Shown: positions 1 through 9,386, counted from the stretch's first letter. The stretch: DNA of 64,000 nt from Companilactobacillus furfuricola (GCF_003946325.1 NZ_RHNT01000005.1:21608-85607), one strand, 5' to 3'. Numbers and translations are program-made. The notes: generated from the sequence alone by a model not told the origin.

Positions 1-370
1 CAGTCTTCTTACCCTTAACAGCAAATTTCTCCATCCACTGATCGATCTGTGGCTTGATATCTTTAGCCTTTTTCCCTTTGAGTTTAGCTAAGTAGACGAT
101 CTGCTGTTCGATCGTCAACTTTGGCATCAGACTACGTTCCTCGGGTAAGTAGCCGATCTGATCAAATACTTCTTCAGAGATTGGTGCATCGTTCCAAGAA
201 ATGGCACCGTCAAACTTCAAGAAATTTAAAATACTGTGAAATGACGTAGATTTTCCAGCTCCATTTTGACCGATCAAGCCCATAATTTCCCCGTCAGCTA
301 TTGAAAAACTGACGTCGTTTAAAGCTTTGACGTCTCCAAAATGTTTGGAAACGTGTTCCACCTTTAACAT
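1..370 (-). CDS. ABC transporter ATP-binding protein (C-terminus outside window)
   Basis: Partial gene; only the first 123 codons lie in the window. The ATG at 368-370 follows a strong AAGGGGGG ribosome site. The protein begins [20 protein letters not shown] and has a Walker A motif GQNGAGKST near residues 38-46 and a Q-loop-like region ([10 protein letters not shown]). This is the nucleotide-binding subunit of an ABC transporter, closest in flavour to NatA/YhaQ-type ATPases that pair with a separate permease to export small molecules. The signature and Walker B motifs and the partner permease would lie beyond position 1, so the substrate cannot be told. Confidence 0.9.
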   Translation of the reverse strand, partial: MLKVEHVSKHFGDVKALNDVSFSIADGEIMGLIGQNGAGKSTSFHSILNFLKFDGAISWNDAPISEEVFDQIGYLPEERSLMPKLTIEQQIVYLAKLKGKKAKDIKPQIDQWMEKFAVKGKKT

Positions 371-456
371 ATTATCGCCCCCCTTTTATCGTGAATTAAT
401 CGTATCAATTATTTAAAGATATTAATAGTGTAAATTTAATACATGTAATCGATTAT

Positions 457-1010
457 ATTTTTGGGATTGGGTGGGGTGGAGGTGGTATTTTGGTTGCTAC
501 GTTCAATGCCGACTCCGGGGCCCGGGGATACAGACGCTGGAACGTACCCGACGCGATTTTGAGCTACCTGGAAGACCACCAGGCATCTCAAAACTCGGTC
601 TTTCTCTAAGCTCCTTCGTCGCCAAGAGAAATTTGGGTACTGAGGTCTGTATCCCCGGGCCCCTCCGTCTAGATAGAGACTATATCCCCCCCTTGGTTTT
701 GAGTTTTACCGATTTATTTTCTGCAAATTGGCACTGTTTGCTCGTCCTATTTCTCACATGTCTATCTCAGGCTTTATCTATTCTGGTGGGGAGTAGGGGC
801 TTGCTTGTTTTGTTCTTCTATTTTCTTTGTTTTGATCACTAATACTTTTCTCGGTTCGTGGGACTTCGCTCCACTCATTTTGTTTCCTGACTTACATTGC
901 TTTTGTGAGCTTTCTTTACTTGTTGGTTAGATAAGTGTTGATATATTTTTTCTTCTTTTGCTTTCGCTTCTTGCTCGCGTACTCGTTCCTCGTGCTCTTG
1001 CCCTTTCGGA
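457..1010 (+). repeat. Family A structured intergenic repeat, copy A
   Basis: About 550 bases without a credible gene. A perfect 19-base inverted repeat (arms 517-535 and 645-663, arm GGGGCCCGGGGATACAGAC) encloses a second hairpin whose arms are TTTTGAG...CTCAAAA and CCTGG...CCAGG (about 557-598). A 3' module follows with CTCGGTTCGTGGGACTTCGC and CATTTTGTTTCCTGACTTAC (about 851-896). The same order of blocks is seen at 43741-44286 on the other strand and partly at 55915-56215. A 123-codon frame across it is open by chance; its translation resembles the frame in copy B only because the DNA is conserved. The right end touches the stop codon of the LOG gene. Confidence 0.85.
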
Positions 1011-1013
1011 GTT

Positions 1014-1577
1014 CTAATACTCGCGGATTTTTGGTGGTATATAGCTGTACATAAATGTATAAACATTTTCTAGCTTATCAGTAAAGAACAGCTTAGAACG
1101 ATCTTTTCTAGTAAGGAAGCCCTTTTCTGTCATGTGATCGAACATATCGCGCAACTGGTTGTAGTATCCATCCACATTAAACAGGACGCAAGGATTCTCA
1201 TTATCACCTAAGCGTGACCATGAGAAAGCTTCGATAATTTCTTCTAATGTACCTGGACCACCCGGTAAAGCAATCGATCCGTCTGACATTTCTAACATCA
1301 ATTGTTTCCGTTCTGACATATCGGCAACTACTTTCAACTCGGTCAAGCCGTCATAAGCGGCTCCACGATCGACCAATTCTTGAGGCATGATTCCATAGAC
1401 TTTGCCACCTCGATCTAATACCCGCTTGGCGAGGATGCCCATTAAGCCGACTCCTCCACCGCCATATACTAAGTTAAAGTCATTATCGACTAACCAATCA
1501 GCCAGACGGATAGCCGCCTTAACGATATTTTGATCGTTACCTTCAGATGCACCACAATAAACCGCGATATTTTTCAT
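1014..1577 (-). CDS. LOG-family protein (cytokinin riboside monophosphate phosphoribohydrolase-like)
   Basis: 187 residues, starting MKNIAVYCGASEG. The ATG at 1575-1577 is chosen because TAGGAGG lies seven bases upstream; a longer in-frame start at 1604 has no such site. The Rossmann-type fold shows YGGGGVGLMG (about residues 38-47) and the family motif PGGPGTLEE (about 105-113), preceded by ERK, which together form the nucleotide-binding and catalytic region of LOG/TIGR00730 proteins. These hydrolyse nucleoside monophosphates to base and ribose 5-phosphate; the physiological substrate in lactobacilli is unknown. The C-terminus runs directly into repeat copy A. Confidence 0.9.
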   Translation of the reverse strand: MKNIAVYCGASEGNDQNIVKAAIRLADWLVDNDFNLVYGGGGVGLMGILAKRVLDRGGKVYGIMPQELVDRGAAYDGLTELKVVADMSERKQLMLEMSDGSIALPGGPGTLEEIIEAFSWSRLGDNENPCVLFNVDGYYNQLRDMFDHMTEKGFLTRKDRSKLFFTDKLENVYTFMYSYIPPKIREY

Positions 1578-1690
1578 GTCGAACCTCCTAGTGTATTTAC
1601 CCAAAAGACTAGCATATATTCTGAATTTTTGAAAAAATGTTTAATCATATTTTTTATCAAAATTATAATAACGAATTTTTAAAAAAACTA

Positions 1691-1732
1691 AAAAAGACAT
1701 GACCTGTAATTTCACTGGGGTCATGTCTTTTT
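1691..1732. terminator. Rho-independent terminator after gldA
   Basis: A hairpin with arms AAAAAGACATGACC and GGTCATGTCTTTTT carries a T-run on both strands. It sits just downstream of the minus-strand gldA and upstream of the LOG gene. Confidence 0.85.
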
Positions 1733-1775
1733 GAAATGAGTTGCGGGTGATTGCCACCGCTACTCACTTTCAATT

Positions 1776-2879
1776 TTATTTTGCTTCATTATATTCATGA
1801 ACATAAGCACTTACAGCCAAAATTACATCAGCAACATCTTCTGGAGTTACTTCAAATGGCATGTTTTGCATTGTTTCAGCTGGATCTGTAGCTGCTTTTC
1901 CAACTTTCAATAAGTCTTCGTATGAAACATCGGGAATATAGAGATCTTCGAGAGTTGTTGGTAATCCTATGCTTTGGTAGAAGTCGATGAATTTATTCAT
2001 TTTTTCTTCTGGAGCATTGTCTAGCATCAATTCGCAAAGAGTTCCATAGGCTACTTTTTCACCATGCATCAATGTTTCGATCTTACCATCAAGAACTGTG
2101 AAGGCGTCGTAAATGGCGTGAGCAGCTGCTAAACCGGCACTTTCAAAACCTAATCCACTGAGCAAAGTATTAGCTTCGATAACGGCATCTAGTGATGGAC
2201 TCACTACGTTAGCCTTTGAAGCTGCATATGCTTGTTTACCATGTAGAAATAAATTGTTCATACATGTTTGAGCAATTGCCAATGATGCCAATGTTTGTTG
2301 ACCGTGCAGCATTGAAGGATTGTGTCCTTGAGCGACATCGCTTGCTTCAACATTTGTAGCCATGGCATCACCCATACCAGCTGCTAAGGTTCTAACTGGA
2401 GACTGAGCTACGACTTGTGTATCGATCAAAACTAAATCAGGGTTCTTGTCGTAAAATGAATAATACTTAAATGTACCATCTGGATTGTACATTACTGACA
2501 ACGCTGAACAAGGTGCGTCTGTTGAGGCTGTTGTCGGCATTACGACAACTTTTACTTTAGCCTTATCACCGATCTTCTTAGTGGCATCGGCAGTCTTACC
2601 ACCACCAACACCGATAACTAGGTCAGCATCGTGCTTTTCGCAAATATCGACGATCCGTTGTGCCTCTTCATCGGAAGCTTCACCACCAAAAACAGCGTGT
2701 TCAACGTCAAAACCCTTATCTTTCAATACATCAAACACTTTATTACCGATGATTTTCCACACATTATCATCACTAATAATTACTGGCTTACTGCCAAGAT
2801 CCTTAACGTACTTATCAACTTCAAGTGCGACATTTTTTCCTTGAATATAACGTGATGGACTTGCAAAAATTTTAACCAT
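1776..2879 (-). CDS. gldA: Glycerol dehydrogenase
   Basis: 367 residues, the usual length for GldA. The start MVKIFASPSRYIQG is preferred over an upstream in-frame ATG because AAAGGGGGA lies seven bases before it. It belongs to the iron-containing/type III alcohol dehydrogenase family: NAD-binding GGGKTADATK near residue 94, and metal ligands expected in GMGDAMATN (Asp), AAAHAIYD (His) and LMHGEKVAYG (His). It oxidises glycerol to dihydroxyacetone with NAD+, in the cytoplasm. It is monocistronic, with a terminator behind it and a perfect cre palindrome upstream, so repression by CcpA during growth on glucose is likely. Confidence 0.95.
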   Translation of the reverse strand: MVKIFASPSRYIQGKNVALEVDKYVKDLGSKPVIISDDNVWKIIGNKVFDVLKDKGFDVEHAVFGGEASDEEAQRIVDICEKHDADLVIGVGGGKTADATKKIGDKAKVKVVVMPTTASTDAPCSALSVMYNPDGTFKYYSFYDKNPDLVLIDTQVVAQSPVRTLAAGMGDAMATNVEASDVAQGHNPSMLHGQQTLASLAIAQTCMNNLFLHGKQAYAASKANVVSPSLDAVIEANTLLSGLGFESAGLAAAHAIYDAFTVLDGKIETLMHGEKVAYGTLCELMLDNAPEEKMNKFIDFYQSIGLPTTLEDLYIPDVSYEDLLKVGKAATDPAETMQNMPFEVTPEDVADVILAVSAYVHEYNEAK

Positions 2880-2933
2880 GATAAATCCCCCTTTGTTAAT
2901 ATTTTCATTATAAGACAAAAAACGTATTTTTCA

Positions 2934-2947
2934 TGATAACGCTATCA
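2934..2947. promoter_or_regulatory. cre site (CcpA operator) upstream of gldA
   Basis: TGATAACGCTATCA is a full match to the cre consensus TGWNANCGNTNWCA. It lies 54 bases upstream of the gldA start, where a promoter would be expected. Confidence 0.8.
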
Positions 2948-3493
2948 AAAATATTTATAGATGAATGTAGATACAATTCACTAGAAACGCTATGAAACGG
3001 GTACCAGGTACTCATAAATCAAGCTTTAAAATTGTGATTTTTATGTAAATTATTTTGAAATTAATTTCAAAAAAATTTTATTCTACAATTATTTTTTCGG
3101 AAAATCGGCTTGATTAGTGATGCTTTTATCAATATCATCAGACATTATCAAGTACTTATTCATTCAAAATATTTAATATATGCACTAGCTCTGTTTGTCT
3201 TCGATAAAATTTAGTTATTCAATTTACATAATAAATCTCTAATCAATAACACGTCCGTATAATTTACGATATATGCTCAATCATTTAAATGTGATGACTT
3301 TGATCAGCTTTTTGATGAAATAATAAATACCTGTGTTATGTGATTTTACAATAATATTGGTCTCGATTAATTGATATAATTAAAACTATCCTGTAACACA
3401 TAGTTGATCTAATTTTTAAGTCATTTTTATCATAAATATCAGCTATAGGATTATCTTCAAAAATCAATCATATTAGACACTGGGGGATTTAAC
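2948..3493. other. AT-rich intergenic stretch, no gene seen
   Basis: About 550 AT-rich bases between the divergent gldA and the 3494 gene. I see no coding frame with a ribosome site, no RNA gene and no repeat. The promoter of the 3494 gene must lie in the last 100 bases, but I could not fix its -35 and -10 boxes with confidence. Confidence 0.5.
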
Positions 3494-4003
3494 ATGGTTC
3501 AATCTAGAAAGATCAGCCCTAACGACAATTTTGCGGTTAGTTTAATTGCGCCTTGGGTTAAAGGAAATATTTCTGTTGATAACAACTTTTTACGTGTCGA
3601 TATTCAAAATACTGTCTTGTTCGGCATGTTACCGGCTGGTAGGTCAAAGGACACTTCTCCACTCAACACGGTTTCTAATGTCTATACTTCCAGTTCTTAT
3701 CATTTAGGGGCAATTTTTCTTGGGGCGCTTCTTGCTCTTGCGGGATTATTCTCATTCGGTTCATCTGCGTTTACCGCTTTAATATTAATATTGATCGGGG
3801 TAGCCGTTTTTGGAAGCGGGATCAAAACTGTCTTTACATACGAAAGATCTGGTATCGCGAAGACCATTGAGCTTCCTTTTTTTGAAGCTAATCATGCCCG
3901 TGAATTAGAAGAACAAGTAATTCAGGCACTTGCTAAATATCAAGATGATAGAAATGTGGCTACTAGTACTGCTGCAATTACTGAAGCTATTAAAAACAAA
4001 TGA
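3494..4003 (+). CDS. Membrane protein of unknown function
   Basis: 169 residues with a good start (GGGGGATTTAACATG). The N-terminal ~75 residues are polar and beta-rich. Two hydrophobic segments follow (about residues 73-90 and 93-112, roughly GAIFLGALLALAGLFSF and ALILILIGVAVFGSGI), then a cytoplasmic-looking C-terminal tail of about 55 residues. I do not recognise the family. It is flanked by terminators and stands alone. A lipid- or PH-like bilobed fold interrupted by a membrane hairpin is possible, but nothing in the sequence proves it. Confidence 0.75.
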   Translation: MVQSRKISPNDNFAVSLIAPWVKGNISVDNNFLRVDIQNTVLFGMLPAGRSKDTSPLNTVSNVYTSSSYHLGAIFLGALLALAGLFSFGSSAFTALILILIGVAVFGSGIKTVFTYERSGIAKTIELPFFEANHARELEEQVIQALAKYQDDRNVATSTAAITEAIKNK

Positions 4004-4014
4004 TTTTGTGACTC

Positions 4015-4062
4015 AAAAAACCTTAAGCCGATATCTTTTGCGATATCACTTAAGGTTTTTTA
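4015..4062. terminator. Bidirectional terminator
   Basis: Arms AAAAACCTTAAG and CTTAAGGTTTTTT, with a nested GATATC pairing in the loop, separate the convergent 3494 gene and the surface hydrolase gene. Confidence 0.85.
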
Positions 4063-5850
4063 TTACGCTACTTTTTGATTAGCGGTACTGTCAGCGTTGG
4101 TTACTTCAACATTGACTTTTAAATTGTTAGCTTTATTTACTTCATCGATGAATGCTTGGATATTGCTTTGGTATTCAGCTACAGCATTATTTGCTGAGGC
4201 ATGTCCACCAACGCTTCCATCTAGGATCCAAAGCTTTTTAATAGCCGAGTTATTAGCGTTGTACATCGAGACACTTTGTGTGTCAGGTATGAATGCATCA
4301 TCTTCGGTCGTGATAAAGTATGCCGGCAAAGTCGTCTTAGCAGCGGCCACAATTCCGGAAACATCATCTAAACCGAATCCTTGAAGGAATTTGTTAATGT
4401 TGTTAACACTCTTCATGATCTTTTCATAAGGTAAGAATGGAATGTTGTCAAAGTGGATCGGAATGATCAACTTGCTCAATGGATCATTGACAGTGGCTAA
4501 AGCCTTGTTATAAAGCGATGCGCCTAATGCGGGTAATGTTGAATATCCTGCATCGGCCACAACGGCCTTAACATTTGATGCAAGCCCTTCTTCAGAAGCA
4601 GCTTCCAAAGCTGTATTAGCTCCTAGTGATTGACCATAAAAGATAATTTCACCGTCATCACCATTCATTTCATTGATCTTATTAACTAAGCTCTTCCAGT
4701 CTGTCTTGTCATAATAACCAAATGAAAGCAAGTTACCATCACTGGCAAATTGACCACGTTGACTTGGCATTAAGACATTGTAACCCATGTCATACCAAAC
4801 TTTAGAAACCACACCGATCCAATCAGGACGCTCCGTCCAGCCTTGTCCGATGATGACCGTTTTGTTCGACTCTGGGTGTGCAACATAAGTTGCTCTGATT
4901 TCTTTATTAACATTGTCATAGTAAGGCACTGAAAGGTCCTCTTTGACTGCTTCATTGTTCCACCAATCTTGAGCCACAGTGTAGTATTCTTCACTATGTT
5001 CAGGATCGTATTGTTCATCTAAACTCGTCCAAGTATTTGATACATCATATCTAGTAGGGCTCAACAAAGTCCGAAAATCTGACAAAGCTTGCGTTCCAAA
5101 ACGACTGAAAAGTAATGGGTAACCTAAAGCTGCGGCGATACCAGAAGTTACATCAGTAACTTTATCACCGATAAAACCCGTGATCTTGCCTAGCAAAGTC
5201 TTGTAAGTTTTTGGAGTAAGTTTATTCAAGTCCTCCATCGATAATTCATCATCTGAGCTTGCTGTCACATTCGGTTTATTGATAACGTCAGGAACTGTTG
5301 CCGTTTCGTCAGTCGTTGTTTGATCAGGATAGAGTGTGATCAAGTTCTTATCATCAGTGACTTGCTCTGAATCGCTAGCTGTTGCTTCAGTTCCTTCACC
5401 CTTAGAAACTGTTGCATCTGTTGATGATTCCTCACTGTCAACTGCAGTTTCATTATCTACTGCTGGCTCTACCGAATCGGTCGTATTTTCATCCGTAGCA
5501 GCTTCTTGATCGGATTCACTAGTCTCAGTAGTTGCTTCATCCATAGCAACTTCTGGATCATTTTCATCCCTCTGATCAGCAACATTCGTGGTAGCTTCAA
5601 CTTTTTGCTGACCATCCTCTTTTGCATTGACAGCATCAGCGAATTTCTGCAGATCAAACTGGTCAGTACCTGATAATGTTACTAAACCGGTCTCTTTGAC
5701 TTGCTCGATCGCATAATCAGTCTTATCTTGACAGGTTGATTCATCAACCGTGGCAGCGTAGGCGTTACCCGTAGTTGAAAAAATCGTTCCGGCCAAAAAT
5801 AAAGCGGCCATACTAGTGTAGGACCGCTTTTTAAAAGTCCTCTTATTCAT
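4063..5850 (-). CDS. Secreted alpha/beta hydrolase with acidic linker
   Basis: 595 residues from MNKRTFKKRS (chosen for GGGGAGGA upstream; an earlier in-frame ATG lacks a site). An N-terminal signal peptide (charged start, hydrophobic LFLAGTIFSTTG, likely cleavage after AYA) is followed by a low-complexity Thr/Ser/Asp/Glu-rich linker at about residues 75-200. The C-terminal ~350 residues form an alpha/beta hydrolase: nucleophile elbow YGQSLGANT (about 415-423), an acid in TTEDDAFIP, and a His in VGGHASAN. No LPXTG anchor is seen. Likely an exported esterase or peptidase-like enzyme; the substrate is unknown. Terminators bound it, so it is probably a single-gene unit. Confidence 0.85.
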   Translation of the reverse strand: MNKRTFKKRSYTSMAALFLAGTIFSTTGNAYAATVDESTCQDKTDYAIEQVKETGLVTLSGTDQFDLQKFADAVNAKEDGQQKVEATTNVADQRDENDPEVAMDEATTETSESDQEAATDENTTDSVEPAVDNETAVDSEESSTDATVSKGEGTEATASDSEQVTDDKNLITLYPDQTTTDETATVPDVINKPNVTASSDDELSMEDLNKLTPKTYKTLLGKITGFIGDKVTDVTSGIAAALGYPLLFSRFGTQALSDFRTLLSPTRYDVSNTWTSLDEQYDPEHSEEYYTVAQDWWNNEAVKEDLSVPYYDNVNKEIRATYVAHPESNKTVIIGQGWTERPDWIGVVSKVWYDMGYNVLMPSQRGQFASDGNLLSFGYYDKTDWKSLVNKINEMNGDDGEIIFYGQSLGANTALEAASEEGLASNVKAVVADAGYSTLPALGASLYNKALATVNDPLSKLIIPIHFDNIPFLPYEKIMKSVNNINKFLQGFGLDDVSGIVAAAKTTLPAYFITTEDDAFIPDTQSVSMYNANNSAIKKLWILDGSVGGHASANNAVAEYQSNIQAFIDEVNKANNLKVNVEVTNADSTANQKVA

Positions 5851-6022
5851 AAATATATCCTCCCCTTTAAAGCAAAAATAAATATACCATATGAAATTGG
5901 ACAAATATTTAAATTGTGTGATTTTGTAATGATATTACAACAATACTGTTATACCAACGATAAGATTAGCGTTTATTTTAAAATAATTTCTTTTTTAATG
6001 AAAATAAGCAAGTAAATAATCG

Positions 6023-6589
6023 CTAAATTGAATCGAATGACTCAAATAATATTTTGGTCATTTTATCCCAATCATCATTCTTACAGGCTGACATATAATC
6101 AACATATTTACTAGATTTTTTAGACAGGTTAATGTAAATTCCCTTTTGTTTTGAAAGCATCATAATAAACATTCTTTGGGATCGACCATTTCCTTCCCTA
6201 AATGGATGAAAGATATTCATATCCAATAATAATCTAGCCAAATCTTCTGCCAGTTGATAATAATCATTATACTTTTTCTGATTTATAATATTTATTTGAT
6301 TATTTAAATGGCGTTTTGCCATCTGGAATCTTGCTCGTGGAAAAAATACGGTCGATCCTTTTTGAAAATCTCAAGGGCGATATTTTCCGGCCCATTCGTA
6401 TAAATCTGAAAAAAGCCAGTGATGTATTGTGTTGAGTTGATCAATATTATTAATCTTTAATTTTAGTGGACATTCAAATTTTGAAGTAACGATTCTTGAT
6501 TCTACTTTTGCCAATTTATCGGCATCTTTAATACCTAATTTATTCTTTAAAGTACCATTATCTTGAATTGTCTCTTCAATCCACCCCAT
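6023..6589 (-). pseudogene. Fic-domain toxin interrupted by an in-frame TGA
   Basis: One reading frame of 189 codons broken by a single TGA at about 6371-6373. Before the stop it reads ...LFSDLYEWAGKYRP, the typical N-terminal part of a small Fic/Doc protein. After the stop the same frame continues DFQKGSTVFFPRARF and reaches the active-site motif HPFREGNGRSQR. Intact, it would be an AMP-transferase modifying a target protein. The ATG overlaps the antitoxin stop by one base (TGATG), so the pair is translationally coupled. As it stands the toxin would end before the catalytic motif. A sequencing error or readthrough cannot be excluded. Confidence 0.85.
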
Positions 6590-7062
6590 CAGTTTTCTCT
6601 ATACTCGTTTAGGAGGTCATTTACCAATTTTTCAACTGGAACATGCTCTTCCAAAATTTTATATGAATCCATGACATTTTTTTTACTTGGATAAAAGCCT
6701 TCATATATACCATTCACAATGCTTTCACGAGTATTCCAAAAGTTCTCTTTACTACTAAATTTGATACCCATAATTTCTAGCTTTTTTTCGTCTGTTTGAG
6801 ATACAAATTTTTGTTCCTCAATCTCCGGAGACCTTGAAACATCAATTTTATCAGAAACCTCATCCATAGAAATGTTCTTCGCAATTAATATCTTTCTAAC
6901 AGTACCAAAAGAGGTATTTTCAATAGGTCTTTTTAGAGCATCATTTAACGTTGACTTGGATAAATTGGTTTGTTTAGCTAATTTACTTGGACTGGGATTC
7001 TGGCCTGTGATTTCTATAATTATTTCTCTTAATGATGTTTTATTAGTATTCATATTTTCCAT
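6589..7062 (-). CDS. Fic antitoxin with N-terminal helix-turn-helix
   Basis: 157 residues; the ATG follows GGAGGTGA six bases upstream. Residues ~8-60 look like a helix-turn-helix DNA-binding domain (NPSPSKLAKQTNLSKSTLND). The last ~60 residues (ESIVNGIYEGFYPSKKNV...) resemble the VbhA-type antitoxin domain, whose inhibitory helix carries [S/T]xxxE[G/N]; here E-G is present but the position four before E is Asn instead of Ser/Thr. It should bind and block the Fic protein encoded downstream and probably represses its own promoter. Role assigned from position and motif, not proven. Confidence 0.75.
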   Translation of the reverse strand: MENMNTNKTSLREIIIEITGQNPSPSKLAKQTNLSKSTLNDALKRPIENTSFGTVRKILIAKNISMDEVSDKIDVSRSPEIEEQKFVSQTDEKKLEIMGIKFSSKENFWNTRESIVNGIYEGFYPSKKNVMDSYKILEEHVPVEKLVNDLLNEYREN

Positions 7063-7144
7063 AATTCACCTCCAACAAATTTGTTACTTAATATTATAAC
7101 GCTATATCGTTTATTTGTCCGTTGAACCAAACAAATCCTGTCAA

Positions 7145-7178
7145 AAAAAACGAATCCCATCACTCAGGATTCGTTTTT
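7145..7178. terminator. Terminator between copper operon and antitoxin
   Basis: Arms AAAAACGAATCC and GGATTCGTTTTT. It ends the copper operon on the minus strand. Confidence 0.85.
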
Positions 7179-7180
7179 AA

Positions 7181-9106
7181 TTAAGCAGTAGCTACTTTAC
7201 TACTGATTTTAGCTTTATTTAGTAAGACGGAACTAGTTACAACTGACAATGAACTGAAGGCCATGGCTAGTCCGGCTAATTCTGGACTTAGGATCAAGCC
7301 GATTCCGTAGAAAATGCCTGCGGCTACGGGGATTCCTAAGACGTTATAAATGAAGGCCCAGAATAAATTGAGCTTGATACGATTGAAAGTCTTTTTACTT
7401 AATGCTAAGGCTTTGTCGACATCTCTTAGGTCATTTTTGACTAAGACGATACCACCTGATTCGATGGCGATATCAGTACCTGAACCCATGGCGATTCCGA
7501 CGTCAGCGACTGTCAAAGCTGGAGCATCGTTGATACCATCACCAACGAAGGCAACTTTTTCATTTTGTTGAAGTGCTTTAACGTGATCAGCTTTTTCACT
7601 TGGTAAGACGTCAGCGATGACTTCATCGATACCGACTTGATCAGCGATCGCTTGAGCAACACGTTGATTGTCACCTGTAAGCATGACAGTTCTAAGACCA
7701 CGTGACTTCAAAGCAGCGATAGCTTCTTTAGATGTTTCTTTTGGAGCATCTTGGATGGCGATCAAACCGATAACTTGGTCTTCAACACCAACGAAGACAA
7801 CTGTTTTCGCTTCTTCTTGTAATTTGATGACTTGTTGTTTCATGTCATCAGAAATTGTTACATCATTTAATAGTTTGTCGTTACCAACGAATGATTTCTT
7901 ACCATCAATAACGGCTTGAACACCTTTACCTTCAATAGCTTGGAAATCGGCAACTTTTGGTGTGCTGATCTTTTCATCTTGAGCTTTCTTGACGATAGCT
8001 GAAGCTAGTGGGTGTTCTGAAGATTGTTCCAAACCTGTGGCAACTGATAAGACGGCTTTTTCGTCACCAACGATATTTGTTACTTCTGGTTTACCAACTG
8101 TGATTGTTCCAGTTTTATCGAAAACAACGGCTTTGATTTCGTTAACTGCTTCGAGAACTTCACCATTCTTGATGAGGATTCCCATTTTTGCTGAACGGCC
8201 AGTTCCGACCATTAAAGCTGTAGGAGTTGCCAGTCCCAATGCACAAGGACAAGCGATAACGACTACCGAAACAGCATAAATCAAGGAACTTGCCACCGAG
8301 GCATCGAGGAAAATGTACCATACTAAGAAAGTTAAGATCGATAAGATCAATACTACTGGTACGAAAATATCAGAAACTTTATCTGTTAAGTTTTGAATTG
8401 GAGCATGACTGTTTTGTGCTTTCTTAACTAGATCAACGATCTGTGAAAGCATTGTATCTTTACCGACTTTTTCAGCTTTGAACATGAATGTTCCGTTACT
8501 GTTAATAGTTGAACCAATGACCTTGTCGCCAGCTTTTTTCGAAACGGGCATACTTTCACCAGTGACCATTGATTCGTCGATAGTTGATGTTCCTTCAGTG
8601 ATAACACCATCAACGGCTACCTTTTCACCAGGTTTTACTCTGATGATGTCGCCTTCAACGACTTCTTCAAGTGGAAGCTTAACGATCTTGCCATCACGCA
8701 TAACTTCAGCTTCTTTTGCTTGCAAGTCGACTAATTTCTCGACAGCATTTGAAGCATTGTTTCTCATCCGTTCTTCAAAGACTTGGCCCAAAAGGACGAA
8801 AGTCGTTACGAAGGCAGCACTTTCAAAGAAGACCGGTTGATTCGTTGCCATTGCATAAATACTGTAAACATAAGCAACGAGAGTACCGATGGCTACTAAA
8901 GTATCCATATTTGAATGGTGCTTAGTAAATGAAGCCCAGGCACTTTGCCAAAATGGACGGGCGGAAACTAACATAATAATGGTTGTTAAAATAAACTGGG
9001 TCCATTCCCCACCAGGGATCATTTTGCCAAATGGCATCATGATCATATTGACTAACATTGGTAGAGATAGGATCAATGAGATCCAGAATCTCTTTGTGAT
9101 TGTCAT
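7181..9106 (-). CDS. copA: CopA-type copper-translocating P-type ATPase lacking a metal-binding domain
   Basis: 641 residues starting MTITKRFWIS. The start overlaps the stop of the upstream cupredoxin gene by one base (TAATG). Motifs in order: TGES (actuator), CPCALGLATP (metal-binding membrane segment, about 290), DKTGT (phosphorylation), EHPLASA, GDGINDAP (hinge). The last helices carry YN and MAFSSLS, typical of Cu(I)-exporting CopA. The usual N-terminal HMA (GMTCxxC) domain is absent: the protein begins straight at the first membrane helices. The soluble cupredoxin encoded just upstream may take over copper delivery. Acts in the cytoplasmic membrane. Confidence 0.9.
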   Translation of the reverse strand: MTITKRFWISLILSLPMLVNMIMMPFGKMIPGGEWTQFILTTIIMLVSARPFWQSAWASFTKHHSNMDTLVAIGTLVAYVYSIYAMATNQPVFFESAAFVTTFVLLGQVFEERMRNNASNAVEKLVDLQAKEAEVMRDGKIVKLPLEEVVEGDIIRVKPGEKVAVDGVITEGTSTIDESMVTGESMPVSKKAGDKVIGSTINSNGTFMFKAEKVGKDTMLSQIVDLVKKAQNSHAPIQNLTDKVSDIFVPVVLILSILTFLVWYIFLDASVASSLIYAVSVVVIACPCALGLATPTALMVGTGRSAKMGILIKNGEVLEAVNEIKAVVFDKTGTITVGKPEVTNIVGDEKAVLSVATGLEQSSEHPLASAIVKKAQDEKISTPKVADFQAIEGKGVQAVIDGKKSFVGNDKLLNDVTISDDMKQQVIKLQEEAKTVVFVGVEDQVIGLIAIQDAPKETSKEAIAALKSRGLRTVMLTGDNQRVAQAIADQVGIDEVIADVLPSEKADHVKALQQNEKVAFVGDGINDAPALTVADVGIAMGSGTDIAIESGGIVLVKNDLRDVDKALALSKKTFNRIKLNLFWAFIYNVLGIPVAAGIFYGIGLILSPELAGLAMAFSSLSVVTSSVLLNKAKISSKVATA

Positions 9107-9375
9107 TATGAGATCACCACTTTTCCAAAGAACATGTCCATGCCGCAACTAAAGTCGAATTCGCCAGCTTTGTCAGTTGGTACATCGACTGTCTTAGTAA
9201 CATCGATCGGCAATTCTTCTTCAAATCCTAAGTCTTTGGAATGTACAACATCTAAACATCCCTTGTCGTTAGTTCTCGTAAAAGAAATTTGTGCGGGAAC
9301 GCCTTTTTTCAAATTAACTACTTCTGGATTGTAGCCACCAGCTACTTCTACATTAACTTTTTGTACTTCACTCAT
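9106..9375 (-). CDS. Small cytoplasmic cupredoxin-like protein
   Basis: 89 residues with no signal peptide or membrane segment, start MSEVQKVNVE after AGGAGAGAATATT. The fold signature is that of Cupredoxin_1: beta-rich, with a Cys in NDKGCLDVVH and the C-terminal metal loop FSCGMDMFFGKVV supplying Cys and Met ligands. It is about 50 percent like the anchored protein encoded just upstream. In the operon anchored cupredoxin - soluble cupredoxin - CopA it probably binds Cu(I) and hands it to the ATPase that lacks its own metal-binding domain. That role is inferred from context. Confidence 0.8.
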   Translation of the reverse strand: MSEVQKVNVEVAGGYNPEVVNLKKGVPAQISFTRTNDKGCLDVVHSKDLGFEEELPIDVTKTVDVPTDKAGEFDFSCGMDMFFGKVVIS

Positions 9376-9386
9376 AATATTCTCTC

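Noticed and set aside
471..842. 123-codon frame resembling the 80-codon frame in copy B
   Set aside because: Both run through the inverted arms of repeat family A. The protein likeness follows from DNA conservation, there is no ribosome site, and the frame is lost in copy C.
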